Source: Candidatus Latescibacterota bacterium (GTDB lineage: Bacteria; Latescibacterota; UBA2968; UBA8231). From it: a stretch of DNA of 22,990 nt. The stretch's first letter is position 1, and each line of letters opens with the position of its first letter. A program made the translations under genes and the position numbers. Below the pieces are notes generated by a model. The model saw nothing but the letters and a program-made list of their open reading frames with translations. It was not told the origin of the DNA and did no database searches. Below are positions 16,132 to 22,990 of the stretch, piece by piece. Location: assembly GCA_022827165.1 (NCBI GenBank), contig JAJDTN010000165.1, positions 1 to 22,990 on the forward strand. Direction: 5' to 3'.

Positions 16132-16635
16132 TCAGAGCCTCAGCTCTCGCTGGTGCTCCCGAATGTGGCTTCGCGGCGCCGGCAGGGAGCCGGTCCTCCC
16201 GTTGGGCTCGAAGCCCATGCGGGAGTACAGGGCGATGGCCGGCCGGTTGTGGTCCCCCACGTCCAGCAGCACCCGCCGGGCGCCGCCGGCCCGCGCCCAC
16301 TCGACCACGGCGTCGACGAGGGCCTCGCCCACGCCTTGTCCCCTGACCTCCGGGGCCACCCACATGGAGATCAACCAGGCGGTGTCGGTCCTCGCGTCAT
16401 CGCGAACGCCGCGCACTAGGCCCACGTCCTCTCCGTCCACGACGGCTGCGAAGGTGGCCATGCTCTGAAGCTGCGCCGCCCAGCTGTCCGGCGGGAGGGC
16501 CGCGGCCTCGTCACAGGTGGTGGCGAAGGCGTCGGGCGACTCGGCCAGGGCCCGCAGCCGGATCGCGCGCAGCCGCGGCGCCTCATGGGCCGCGAGTCGT
16601 TGGATGTCGATTCGGCATTTGCCAGGTGGCGGCAC
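16132..16635 (-). CDS. GNAT-family N-acetyltransferase
   Basis: This 167-residue cytoplasmic protein has the GNAT fold that transfers an acetyl group from acetyl-CoA to an amine. The acetyl-CoA loop is RGQGVG at 98-103, preceded by the strand LISMWVAPEV. It is followed by the helix with ALV.AVVEWA and the motif-B region LLDVGDHN (Asn130), with Tyr137 and MGF at 140-142. The GTG start at 16635 is supported by a strong GGGAGGAG about six bases upstream; no ATG in frame would keep the first strand. It ends 46 bases before the mntA-like start and may be cotranscribed with it, although mntA has its own candidate promoter. Substrate unknown. GNATs can themselves be toxins (TacT type), but this protein lacks an accompanying RHH antitoxin, so an ordinary acetyltransferase is more likely. 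Confidence 0.92.
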   Translation of the reverse strand: MPPPGKCRIDIQRLAAHEAPRLRAIRLRALAESPDAFATTCDEAAALPPDSWAAQLQSMATFAAVVDGEDVGLVRGVRDDARTDTAWLISMWVAPEVRGQGVGEALVDAVVEWARAGGARRVLLDVGDHNRPAIALYSRMGFEPNGRTGSLPAPRSHIREHQRELRL

Positions 16636-16757
16636 AAGGCTCCTCCCGCGGTGGTCCGGCAGAAGGTAAGCCTCCGGTGTGCATCACCATTGGCGATGGC
16701 GCCGAGAGGTGGAGCCCTCTGGCCCGCCTCCGCCCGAGAGCCTAGCCTTCTCCCCCC

Positions 16758-17798
16758 ATGTTCAACGCCCGTTCCACCCTCCACGGACCGACCCGCGTCG
16801 GCCGCGGTGCCCGCGCCTGCGGCGCCGCCGGGAGCCGCGGCTACCCCCTCGGCGGCGGCGCCGGGTACCGCGAGGTCGTGCGGCCCACCAGCCCGCCTGC
16901 GCGCAACCTCGACGAGCTGCTGGAGGCCCTGGCCTCGGCCCGCGCCGGCGACACCGTGTACGTGGCGGGAGACGCCGTCATCGAGTGCACGGAGCGGGTC
17001 CACGTGGAGGAGCTGGTCCTGGAGCTGCCCGGCGGCGTGACCCTGGCCAGCGACCGCGGCATCCGCGGCGCCCCCGGCGGCCTGATCCGCTCCGACACCT
17101 TCGCCACCAATCCGCTGATCCGGGTCACGGGACCGGATGCGCGAGTCACCGGCCTCCGCCTGCAGGGGCCGAACCCCCGCCAGTGCCTGGAGCACCACTC
17201 CCGCGCCTACTACGAAGGCCGCGGCGCCGGCTACTACTACAAGTTCCCCACCTCCGCCGGCATCGAGGCGCGGGATCCGCGGCTGCGGGTCGACAACTGC
17301 GAGCTGGGCGGCTGGAGCCTCGGCGCCGTGCACCTGATCGGCGGCGACGGCCATCTCGTGCAGCACAGCTTCATCCATCACAACCAGTACCAGGGGCTCG
17401 GGTACGGCGTCTGCCTCGACGAGGCGGAGACCCTGATCGAGGGCAACCTCTTCGACGCCAACCGCCACTCCATCGCCGGCTCGGGGCGCAGCGGCTCCGG
17501 CTACGAGGCGCGCAACAACGTCGAGATGGGGCGCAGCCTCAGCCACTGCTTCGACATGCACGGAGGCCGCGACCGCCAGGACGGCACGGACGTGGCCGGC
17601 GGCTGGATGCACGTCCACCACAACACCTTCCGCGTCCCCGGCCGGCGCGCCCTCGTCATCCGCGGCACCCCCGAGGACCGGGCCGTGGTCGAGCACAACT
17701 GGTTCCACCACCGCACCGAGGGCGGCGCCCTCGGCTGCGAGGGGCGCGTCACGGTGCGCGACAACGCCTGGGGGCGGACGGACCCGGTGCGGCGCTGA
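16758..17798 (+). CDS. Right-handed parallel beta-helix protein
   Basis: This 346-residue protein shows the hallmarks of a parallel beta-helix as in pectate-lyase-like and polysaccharide-binding proteins. It has the leader LLEALASARAGDTVYVAGDA, then successive rungs such as LELPGGVTLASDRG, IRVTGPDARVTGLRL, LRVDNCELGG, LVQHSFIHHNQYQ, LIEGNLFDANRHSI and VEHNWFHH. The short imperfect repeats carry Asn at the turns (asparagine ladder). No signal peptide is seen at the N-terminus, so its location is uncertain. I see no definite catalytic set. The ATG at 16758 has no Shine-Dalgarno-like sequence (CTCCCCCC before it). The gap to the toroid gene downstream is 9 bases, so the two are probably one operon. 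A role in polysaccharide binding or cleavage is inferred from fold and context. Confidence 0.82.
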   Translation: MFNARSTLHGPTRVGRGARACGAAGSRGYPLGGGAGYREVVRPTSPPARNLDELLEALASARAGDTVYVAGDAVIECTERVHVEELVLELPGGVTLASDRGIRGAPGGLIRSDTFATNPLIRVTGPDARVTGLRLQGPNPRQCLEHHSRAYYEGRGAGYYYKFPTSAGIEARDPRLRVDNCELGGWSLGAVHLIGGDGHLVQHSFIHHNQYQGLGYGVCLDEAETLIEGNLFDANRHSIAGSGRSGSGYEARNNVEMGRSLSHCFDMHGGRDRQDGTDVAGGWMHVHHNTFRVPGRRALVIRGTPEDRAVVEHNWFHHRTEGGALGCEGRVTVRDNAWGRTDPVRR

Positions 17799-17807
17799 CT
17801 CTGCCCC

Positions 17808-19526
17808 ATGGCGGTCCACCGGCTCCTGCTCATCTCCGTCGTTGCCTCGGGTGTGCTCGCCCTGCCAGCCCTGGCGGCGGGCGCGCCCGGGACGAGCGAC
17901 TTCGACGGCAACGGCAGCGTCGATCACGACGACTTCGACATCTTCGTCACCGGCTTCGGGGCCCGGAGCGGCGACCCCGGGTTCCGGTCCGACCTCGACC
18001 TCGACGGCGACGGACGGGTCGACTTCAGCGACTTCTTCCTCTTTGCGGCCACCTTCACGGGGACGCGGGCCACGCTGCCGGCGACGAGCACCGACTGGTA
18101 CGCCGCCTTCGTGGAGTGGGACGAAACGCACGGCGACAGGTACCTGGACGGCCACGACGGGGGAACCTACGCGTGGGCGCCTTCGGGCTATGTGCAGAGG
18201 ATGTATCTCAACCTCTACCGCACCTTCGGAGAGACGGTCTGGCTGGACAAGCTCGCGGGACAGATCGACCGCGTCCTGGAGGCCCGCTCCGACGTGCCGC
18301 CCTACGAGAGCTACGACCCGCGCTACGTGGACGGCTACGAGGGCTGGGGGCAGGCGCGCTACACCCAGTACGCCCCCGAGTACACCGAGTGGTTCAGCGA
18401 CGACGGGCTGATCATCAGCCCCATCGTGGCCTTCGTCGAGATGGTCTGGCAGGACCCGGCCCTGCACCCGGCCTACAAGTCCCGGGCCGACGAGTACCTC
18501 CGCATCGTGGAAGAGGAGGTGATCGCCAAGTGGCACGCCAACTGGGAGCCGCACCCCGGGTGGACGGAATCGGACAACAGCCGTTTTGGCGAGAACGGGG
18601 GCTACCACCTTTATGAGTGGTCCGGGTGGAGAAACCAGCCCCTCAACATGTTCCTATCCTTCACCGATGCCCTCGTGACCCTGAGCCGCCTCTCGACCTC
18701 GCCCTACTACACGCCGCAGGAGCAAGACTACGCGCCCTTCTACGCCGAACAGAGCGAGCAGATGCTGCGGTTCTTTCACGAGCAGCTGCAGCACGACGCG
18801 GAGGCGGACGCCTACACCTGGAAGTACGGCCCCAACAGCGCCTGGCCCGATCTGATGGAGGACGTGGGCCATGGGTTCATCGACATCCAGGCGGCGCTGC
18901 AGGGCGTGCGCAGCGGGCTCAGCTTCACGGAGAGGGACCTGGCGAGGATGGCCAACACCTTCGTCCACAAGGTCTGGAACGGCCGTCTCGAGGAACCCGC
19001 CTTCGCCTACTATGTCGACGGAGTCCCCAACTCGCTCGACGAGGACCGGGGCCACTGGGGATGGGGGTTCCTCTACCTGGCCGGGTACGACTACCGCATC
19101 CGGGAAGCGATGGCCGCGTACTACGACAAGGAGGTTTCCATCGAGGGGAAGGCGGCCCATATTGCCGCCACGGCGGCGATGCTGGCGGTGGCCGCGCAGT
19201 TGCACGACACGTGGGCGCCCGGCGCTCCGCTGCAACCGGAGCTGGTCTGCACCGGACCGGACGTGCGGATCTCGTGGCAGCCGCCGGCGGCGGATGCCGA
19301 CGGCACAACCCTCACCGGGCTGCGGGGATACACCGTCCATCGCGGGGCAGGGCCGGAGGGGCCCTTCCACCGTCTGCACGAGGACCCGCTGATCGAGACC
19401 CGGTACGTGGACCGGGACGCGGCTTCGGGGTCCTGGTCCTACCGCATCACCGCCGTGGACTACAGGCGGCCTCCCAACGAGGGACCGCCTTCCGCGACGG
19501 TCTCGATACCACCACTCACCAACTGA
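17808..19526 (+). CDS. Secreted protein with dockerin-like EF-hands, alpha/alpha toroid and FN3 domain
   Basis: A signal peptide (about 1-24, ending ALAAGA) leads into two calcium-binding EF-hand loops. The first has Asp31, Asp33, Asn35, Ser37, Asp39 and Asp42; the second has Asp64, Asp66, Asp68, Arg70, Asp72 and Asp75. The pair resembles a type I dockerin, here placed at the N-terminus rather than the usual C-terminus. Residues about 90-475 are helical with many Trp, Tyr and His residues ([62 protein letters not shown]). This suggests an alpha/alpha toroid as in alginate-lyase- or glycosidase-type proteins. A fibronectin type III domain closes the protein (about 478-570, VRISWQPP...GYTVHRG...YRITAVD). 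The ATG at 17808 lacks a ribosome site. Exact activity is unknown; extracellular glycan processing is the likely field. Confidence 0.85.
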   Translation: MAVHRLLLISVVASGVLALPALAAGAPGTSDFDGNGSVDHDDFDIFVTGFGARSGDPGFRSDLDLDGDGRVDFSDFFLFAATFTGTRATLPATSTDWYAAFVEWDETHGDRYLDGHDGGTYAWAPSGYVQRMYLNLYRTFGETVWLDKLAGQIDRVLEARSDVPPYESYDPRYVDGYEGWGQARYTQYAPEYTEWFSDDGLIISPIVAFVEMVWQDPALHPAYKSRADEYLRIVEEEVIAKWHANWEPHPGWTESDNSRFGENGGYHLYEWSGWRNQPLNMFLSFTDALVTLSRLSTSPYYTPQEQDYAPFYAEQSEQMLRFFHEQLQHDAEADAYTWKYGPNSAWPDLMEDVGHGFIDIQAALQGVRSGLSFTERDLARMANTFVHKVWNGRLEEPAFAYYVDGVPNSLDEDRGHWGWGFLYLAGYDYRIREAMAAYYDKEVSIEGKAAHIAATAAMLAVAAQLHDTWAPGAPLQPELVCTGPDVRISWQPPAADADGTTLTGLRGYTVHRGAGPEGPFHRLHEDPLIETRYVDRDAASGSWSYRITAVDYRRPPNEGPPSATVSIPPLTN

Positions 19527-19539
19527 CGGAGAGATCATC

Positions 19540-20577
19540 ATGAGCGACCTGAACGTAGGAATCGTGGGGCTGGGCTGGGTGGCCGGCGCCCACATCGAGG
19601 CTTTCAAGGCCGTGGAGGGCGGGAACGTCACCGCCATCTGCTCCCGGAGGCAGCACGACGAGGCCGATCTGGCGGCGCAGTTCGGCACGCCCCTGAAGGC
19701 GTACACCGACTACGGCGCCATGCTGGCCGACGACGACATCGACGTCATCGACATCTGCACCCCCCATCCCTTCCACGCCGAGCAGGCGATCGCGGCGGCC
19801 CGGGCCGGCAAGCACCTGATCATCGAGAAGCCGGTCTCCCTGACCTGGGAGGACGCCCTCGCCATGGGCGCAGCGATCCGCGAGAGCGGCGTCAATGTCT
19901 GCGTCTGCTTCGAGTGCCGCTACAGCGCCCACTTCACCATGATCCGCTCGGTCATCGACGAAGGCCTGCTCGGAGAGCTGCACTACGCCGAGGTCGACTA
20001 CTACCACGGCATCGGGCCCTGGTACGGCCAGTACGGGTGGAACATCAAGAAGGAGATGGGCGGCAGCTCCCTGCTCACCGCCGGCGTCCACGCCCTCGAC
20101 ACCTGCCTGTTCTTCATGGACGGCGAGGTAGAGGAAGTGTCGAGTTACCAGGTCAAGTCGAAGGGGGCCGACTTCGCGCCGTACGAGTACAACACCACCA
20201 GCCTCAGCACCCTGAGGTTCGCCGGCGGCGACAGGCTCGCCAAGGTCACCTCCTGCATCGACTGCCTGCAGCCCTACTACTTCCACATCCATCTCGTCGG
20301 CAGCGAGGGCAGCCTCCTCGACAACCGGATCTACTCGAAGAAGCTGAAGGGGATGGTCAAGGACCGGTGGAGCACGCTGGAGACCTCGCTCATCGACTCG
20401 GGGGACGTGAGCGACCACCCGTACGAGCCGCAGTTCCAGGCCTTCGTCGACGCCATCGGCAAGAGCGAGGCGATGCCGCTCACCGACTGGGAAACCGCCC
20501 TCGAGACGTCGAGAGTGGCCTTCGCCGCCGATCTCGCCGCCGCCGAGGGGAGGCCGGTGAAGGTTGCCGAGCTGTGA
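19540..20577 (+). CDS. Gfo/Idh/MocA-family NAD(P)-dependent oxidoreductase
   Basis: This 345-residue cytoplasmic enzyme has an N-terminal Rossmann fold with [12 protein letters not shown] (7-18). Next come the strand [16 protein letters not shown] and the family EKP motif at Glu96-Lys97-Pro98. The C-terminal domain holds the catalytic-site pattern [15 protein letters not shown], with His184 and Asp187 as the expected substrate/proton-relay residues. Such enzymes oxidise or reduce sugars, inositols or sugar acids using NAD(P); some related proteins (GH109 type) use NAD in glycoside cleavage. The ATG at 19540 has GGAGAG upstream and lies 13 bases after the toroid gene, so the product probably acts on material released by that protein. 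A Cys-rich stretch (VCVCFEC, 120-126) after the EKP region is mildly unusual. Confidence 0.93.
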   Translation: MSDLNVGIVGLGWVAGAHIEAFKAVEGGNVTAICSRRQHDEADLAAQFGTPLKAYTDYGAMLADDDIDVIDICTPHPFHAEQAIAAARAGKHLIIEKPVSLTWEDALAMGAAIRESGVNVCVCFECRYSAHFTMIRSVIDEGLLGELHYAEVDYYHGIGPWYGQYGWNIKKEMGGSSLLTAGVHALDTCLFFMDGEVEEVSSYQVKSKGADFAPYEYNTTSLSTLRFAGGDRLAKVTSCIDCLQPYYFHIHLVGSEGSLLDNRIYSKKLKGMVKDRWSTLETSLIDSGDVSDHPYEPQFQAFVDAIGKSEAMPLTDWETALETSRVAFAADLAAAEGRPVKVAEL

Positions 20578-20789
20578 CTTCGCCCGAGCTGTCCTTCGAG
20601 TGCCCCAAGTGCCGTCACACCCGGTGCGAGATCGGTGAGATCCGCGCCGCGGGAGGGTTCTGGTCGAAGCTGTTCGACGTCCAGAACCGAAAGCTCTCGA
20701 CCGTGACTTGCGGGAAGTGCCGCTACACCGAGTTCTACGCGGCCGACAGCTCCACCCTGGGCAGCATCTTCGACCTCTTCGCGGGATAG
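20574..20789 (+). CDS. Small zinc-ribbon protein
   Basis: This 71-residue protein has two Cys pairs, CPKC (10-13) and CGKC (46-49), which can bind one zinc ion as a zinc ribbon. It resembles the short nucleic-acid-binding zinc-ribbon family found as stand-alone proteins in many bacteria ([23 protein letters not shown]). The GTG at 20574 overlaps the oxidoreductase stop (GTGA), so translation is coupled; the frame is open farther upstream but only as an out-of-frame reading of the oxidoreductase gene. It ends 8 bases before the convergent sulfatase gene. Role unknown; binding of nucleic acid or protein is presumed from the fold. Confidence 0.85.
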   Translation: MTSPELSFECPKCRHTRCEIGEIRAAGGFWSKLFDVQNRKLSTVTCGKCRYTEFYAADSSTLGSIFDLFAG

Positions 20790-20797
20790 CGGCCGCG

Positions 20798-22189
20798 TCA
20801 GCCGTAGTCCGGCCCGCCCACCGGCCCCAGCAGGGCCCGGTTCTCCGCGGGTGTCTCCACCTCGTCGAGGAACTGCGCCAGGGCCTGCCGCATCCGTCCC
20901 GCCACCTCGGGACGGGCGCCGATCACGTTGGCCTGCTGCCGCGGGTCGGCCCGCATGTCGTACAGCTCGGGGGCGCCGCCGTCCTCGCCATGGACGAGGT
21001 AGGTCCAGCCGTCGCCGGTGACCGTGGGCCCGCCGTTGCGGAGGAAGGTGGAGCTGAAGGCGTACTGCCGGGGCCACGGGGCGGGTCCGCCCATCAGCGG
21101 CGCCAGCGAGTGCCCGTGCATCTCCAGGCCGTCCGGATCGACGCCGGCCAGGGCGATCAGCGTCGGCAGCAGGTCCACCGACTGCGTCAGGTCACTCACC
21201 CGCCGTCCGCCCGCGGCGCCGGGGGCGGCGATTATCAGCGGGATGTGGCTGATCTCCTCGTACAGGGGCCAGACGCGGTCGTCCTCGGGATGGATGTTCG
21301 ACTTGCCGGTGCGGTCGTGCTCGCCGACGAACATGCCGTGGTCCGAGGTGAAGACGACGACGCTGTCCTCGAACAACCCCAGCTCCTCGATCTTGTCCAG
21401 CACGTACCCGATCCACTTGTTGACCAGGTAGATCTCGGCGGCGTAGTGGGCCCGCAGGTTGGCCAGCTCCTGTGACGTGTAGGCGGACGCCGGCCCGTAG
21501 TTGGGGTGGATCATCGGCGGGCCGTCGTACCCGGAGCGGTCGTAGCGGGTCACGAGATGCTCCGGCGGGTCCCACGGCTCGTGGGCGTCGAAGAAGTCCA
21601 CCCACAGCAGGAAGGGCTCGCAGCCGCGGTTCTCCTCCAGCCAGCGGCTCGCCGTGCGCGCCGTGCGCGCGCAGAAGCGGTCCTCCTCCCAGGCCCAGTC
21701 GCGGTTGGTCCACGAGTGCTGCGTCGCCAGGTTGCCGAAGCGGGTCTGCGCCATGCGCGGATCGACGCGGGTCTTGGCGCCGTCCACCTGCAACCGCGGC
21801 GGCAGGTTGCCCTTGAGCAGCGGCTTGTCTCCCTCCTGGCCGCGGATCCAGAACGCCCCGTCGAACCCCCGGTCGAAGTGGTGGACGCCCTTCATCAGGT
21901 GCGGCGTGTCACAGATGAGCTGGCTATGCCACCCGGCGCCGCCGAAGATCGTGCTCAGCACCGGGAGGTCCGGGTCGAGGGGCTTCCAGCCGTGGAAGGG
22001 GAAGCTGTAGCGGCCGCTGAAGAGGTCGGTGCGGTTGGGGATCGTGGGGAAGCTCGACAGGTAGTGCCGGTCGAAGCAGACGGCGCGCCCGGCGAAGCGG
22101 TCGAGGGCCGCCGTGCCGATCCACTCGTTGCCGTTGCACCCCAAGTAGTCGTAGCGGAAGGTGTCGCTCACGAGGACGATGATGTTCAT
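20798..22189 (-). CDS. Sulfatase-superfamily hydrolase with Thr at the formylglycine position
   Basis: This 463-residue protein has the sulfatase/alkaline-phosphatase fold. Metal-site residues include Asp9 in VLVSDTFRYD and Asp283-His284 in FTSDHGMF, with Gly289-Glu-His291 and Lys296 after it. The strand VDFFDAHEPWDPP and the C-terminal ELYDMRADP are typical of arylsulfatases. The nucleophile motif reads TIPNR (49-53), followed by TDLFSG. Where sulfatases have Cys or Ser (C/S-x-P-x-R) for conversion to formylglycine, this protein has Thr49. It may thus be a phosphodiesterase-like enzyme with a Thr nucleophile or an altered sulfatase. There is no signal peptide, so it is probably cytoplasmic. 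The ATG at 22189 lies 8 bases after the upstream SelA-like gene, indicating one operon. Confidence 0.92.
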   Translation of the reverse strand: MNIIVLVSDTFRYDYLGCNGNEWIGTAALDRFAGRAVCFDRHYLSSFPTIPNRTDLFSGRYSFPFHGWKPLDPDLPVLSTIFGGAGWHSQLICDTPHLMKGVHHFDRGFDGAFWIRGQEGDKPLLKGNLPPRLQVDGAKTRVDPRMAQTRFGNLATQHSWTNRDWAWEEDRFCARTARTASRWLEENRGCEPFLLWVDFFDAHEPWDPPEHLVTRYDRSGYDGPPMIHPNYGPASAYTSQELANLRAHYAAEIYLVNKWIGYVLDKIEELGLFEDSVVVFTSDHGMFVGEHDRTGKSNIHPEDDRVWPLYEEISHIPLIIAAPGAAGGRRVSDLTQSVDLLPTLIALAGVDPDGLEMHGHSLAPLMGGPAPWPRQYAFSSTFLRNGGPTVTGDGWTYLVHGEDGGAPELYDMRADPRQQANVIGARPEVAGRMRQALAQFLDEVETPAENRALLGPVGGPDYG

Positions 22190-22197
22190 GGCTCAGC

Positions 22198-22990
22198 TCA
22201 GGTCGCCAGTGGCGGACCGCCGGGGATGGTGACGGGCTGACGTTTCCGCCGGCCCGCGCGGACGGCGGTGAACCGGGCGGTGAGGTACTCCCCGAGGTGG
22301 ATGGACCCCGAGATCCGGTCCCCCTCGACCCGTCCAGAGAACAGGAAGGGCACGGAGTCGCCGGGCTTGCTGACGGCGCTGCTCAGCCGCACCTCGTTCC
22401 CCTCGACGACGCCGGACAGCTCCTGGACGGAGAACTCGCTCTGGTGGGAGCCCTCGATCCAGTTGCCGTCCTGGGCGATCGTCAGCCGGTGGCGGCGGGT
22501 GCTGGTGAAGTAGTCGACGTCGAGGTCCCAACTGCCGCTGATCTCCGCGGTGGCCGGCTCCAGGTCGTGCGAGCGCGGGCCCCGCGGCTCGGTGAGGATC
22601 CGGCGGATGCGGTCGATGACCACCTCCTCGTCGCCGGGCTGCATCTGGCTGGGGTTGATGCGGATGCCGGCGCCCTCCCCCGAGTCGGCGGCTCCCACGG
22701 CGACGCGCGGCTTGTTCCGCGCGAACTCCTCGGCCACCTCCGCGCCGGTGATGTTCAGGGCCCCCGGGTCCCAGCGGATGGTCAGGGCCGGCGCCCGGTT
22801 GGACATCCCCGCCGGGTCGTCGACGCGGCTGGCGACGGTGTCGATCTCGGCCACCGATCCCGAGATCCGCTCCAGGATGCCGAGCCACTCCTGCCACTCG
22901 GCGTCGTGGTCGCGCCGCACCCAGGCCTCCACCGCGGCCAGCATCCCCAGGATCTCCTCCTTGCCGATCTTCTCCGAGCGCCCGGGGCCG
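22198..22990 (-). CDS. SelA-like PLP-dependent enzyme with C-terminal lipocalin-like beta domain (5' end outside window)
   Basis: Only the C-terminal 263 residues are present; the frame stays open to the right edge. The visible start, GRSEKIGKEEILGMLAAVEAW, is the region after the PLP lysine in SelA-like/aminotransferase-V-type enzymes, the group that includes selenocysteine synthase and D-glucosaminate-6-phosphate ammonia lyase. The small domain continues with LTIRWDPGALNITGAEV and ends near GIRINPSQMQPGDEEVVIDRIRRIL. After it, about 100 residues (147-250 of the visible part) form a separate beta-rich unit (ISGSWDLDV, HRLTIAQDGNWIEGS, FSGRVEGDRISGSIHL). It looks like a small lipocalin-like or beta-barrel domain and is not part of SelA. 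It is followed 8 bases later by the sulfatase gene. Conversion of an amino sugar acid is plausible from context only. Confidence 0.85.
   Translation of the reverse strand, partial: GPGRSEKIGKEEILGMLAAVEAWVRRDHDAEWQEWLGILERISGSVAEIDTVASRVDDPAGMSNRAPALTIRWDPGALNITGAEVAEEFARNKPRVAVGAADSGEGAGIRINPSQMQPGDEEVVIDRIRRILTEPRGPRSHDLEPATAEISGSWDLDVDYFTSTRRHRLTIAQDGNWIEGSHQSEFSVQELSGVVEGNEVRLSSAVSKPGDSVPFLFSGRVEGDRISGSIHLGEYLTARFTAVRAGRRKRQPVTIPGGPPLAT

Noticed and set aside
16132..16635. GNAT protein as a TacT-type toxin next to the HepT-MntA pair
   Set aside because: TacT toxins pair with small RHH antitoxins. None is present, and this protein has ordinary GNAT length and motifs.
16416..18608. 730-codon minus-strand open frame over the beta-helix and toroid genes
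   Set aside because: It is the antisense shadow of two well-supported plus-strand genes and contains only low-complexity Val/Ala/Gly/Asp sequence.
1..22990. CRISPR array, tRNA, rRNA or intact insertion sequence
   Set aside because: Reading both strands showed no regularly spaced repeats, no cloverleaf with a recognisable T-loop, no rRNA core sequence and no transposase.

Overview
The window is high-GC bacterial DNA, densely packed with genes and with little intergenic space. I see no tRNA, rRNA, CRISPR array or intact insertion sequence. The mix of families is characteristic of environmental, carbohydrate-degrading lineages of the FCB/PVC type (for example Latescibacterota or Planctomycetota relatives). 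It includes alpha/alpha-toroid proteins, a parallel beta-helix protein, a Gfo/Idh/MocA oxidoreductase, a phytanoyl-CoA-dioxygenase-like protein, a sulfatase-superfamily enzyme, a SelA-like PLP enzyme, a dockerin-like EF-hand pair, and a bacterial serpin. This placement is inference from gene content only; there is no phylogenetic marker in the window.

Layout. (1) 86-2771, plus strand: two putative nucleases, an AAA-ATPase_like/PD-(D/E)XK protein and an HsdR-N-like protein, probably defence or accessory cargo. (2) 2768-8097, plus strand: a chain of five genes with start/stop overlaps or very short gaps, encoding a PAP2 phosphatase, a six-bladed Kelch-type propeller, a PlsC-type acyltransferase, an unknown Trp-rich protein and a PhyH-type dioxygenase. 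(3) 8235-13044, minus strand: a 1153-residue secreted LamG/toroid/CARDB protein followed by a lipoprotein serpin. (4) 13545-15137, plus strand: a GH127-like toroid protein, preceded by about 500 bases without a convincing gene. (5) 15018-16635, minus strand: a GNAT acetyltransferase, an XRE-HTH/MNT nucleotidyltransferase fusion (MntA-like) and a HEPN protein (HepT-like), the last two forming a toxin-antitoxin module. (6) 16758-20789, plus strand: a beta-helix protein, a secreted EF-hand/toroid/FN3 protein, a Gfo/Idh/MocA oxidoreductase and a small zinc-ribbon protein. (7) 20798-22990, minus strand: a sulfatase-superfamily enzyme with Thr at the usual formylglycine position, preceded by a SelA-like PLP enzyme that runs off the right edge.

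How the genes may work together. Regions 3, 4, 6 and 7 look like a dispersed glycan-use region: secreted binding or cleaving proteins (LamG, toroid, dockerin-like), cytoplasmic toroid and beta-helix proteins, an oxidoreductase for sugars or sugar acids, a hydrolase of the sulfatase fold, and a SelA-like enzyme of the kind that includes amino-sugar-acid lyases. Region 2 combines enzymes that act on phosphatidate-like lipids with two propeller-like proteins and an Fe(II)/2-oxoglutarate oxygenase. The tight coupling suggests one pathway, but no described system with this composition comes to my mind. The best-supported discrete system is the HTH-MntA/HepT toxin-antitoxin pair, whose two signature motifs match the family consensus exactly.
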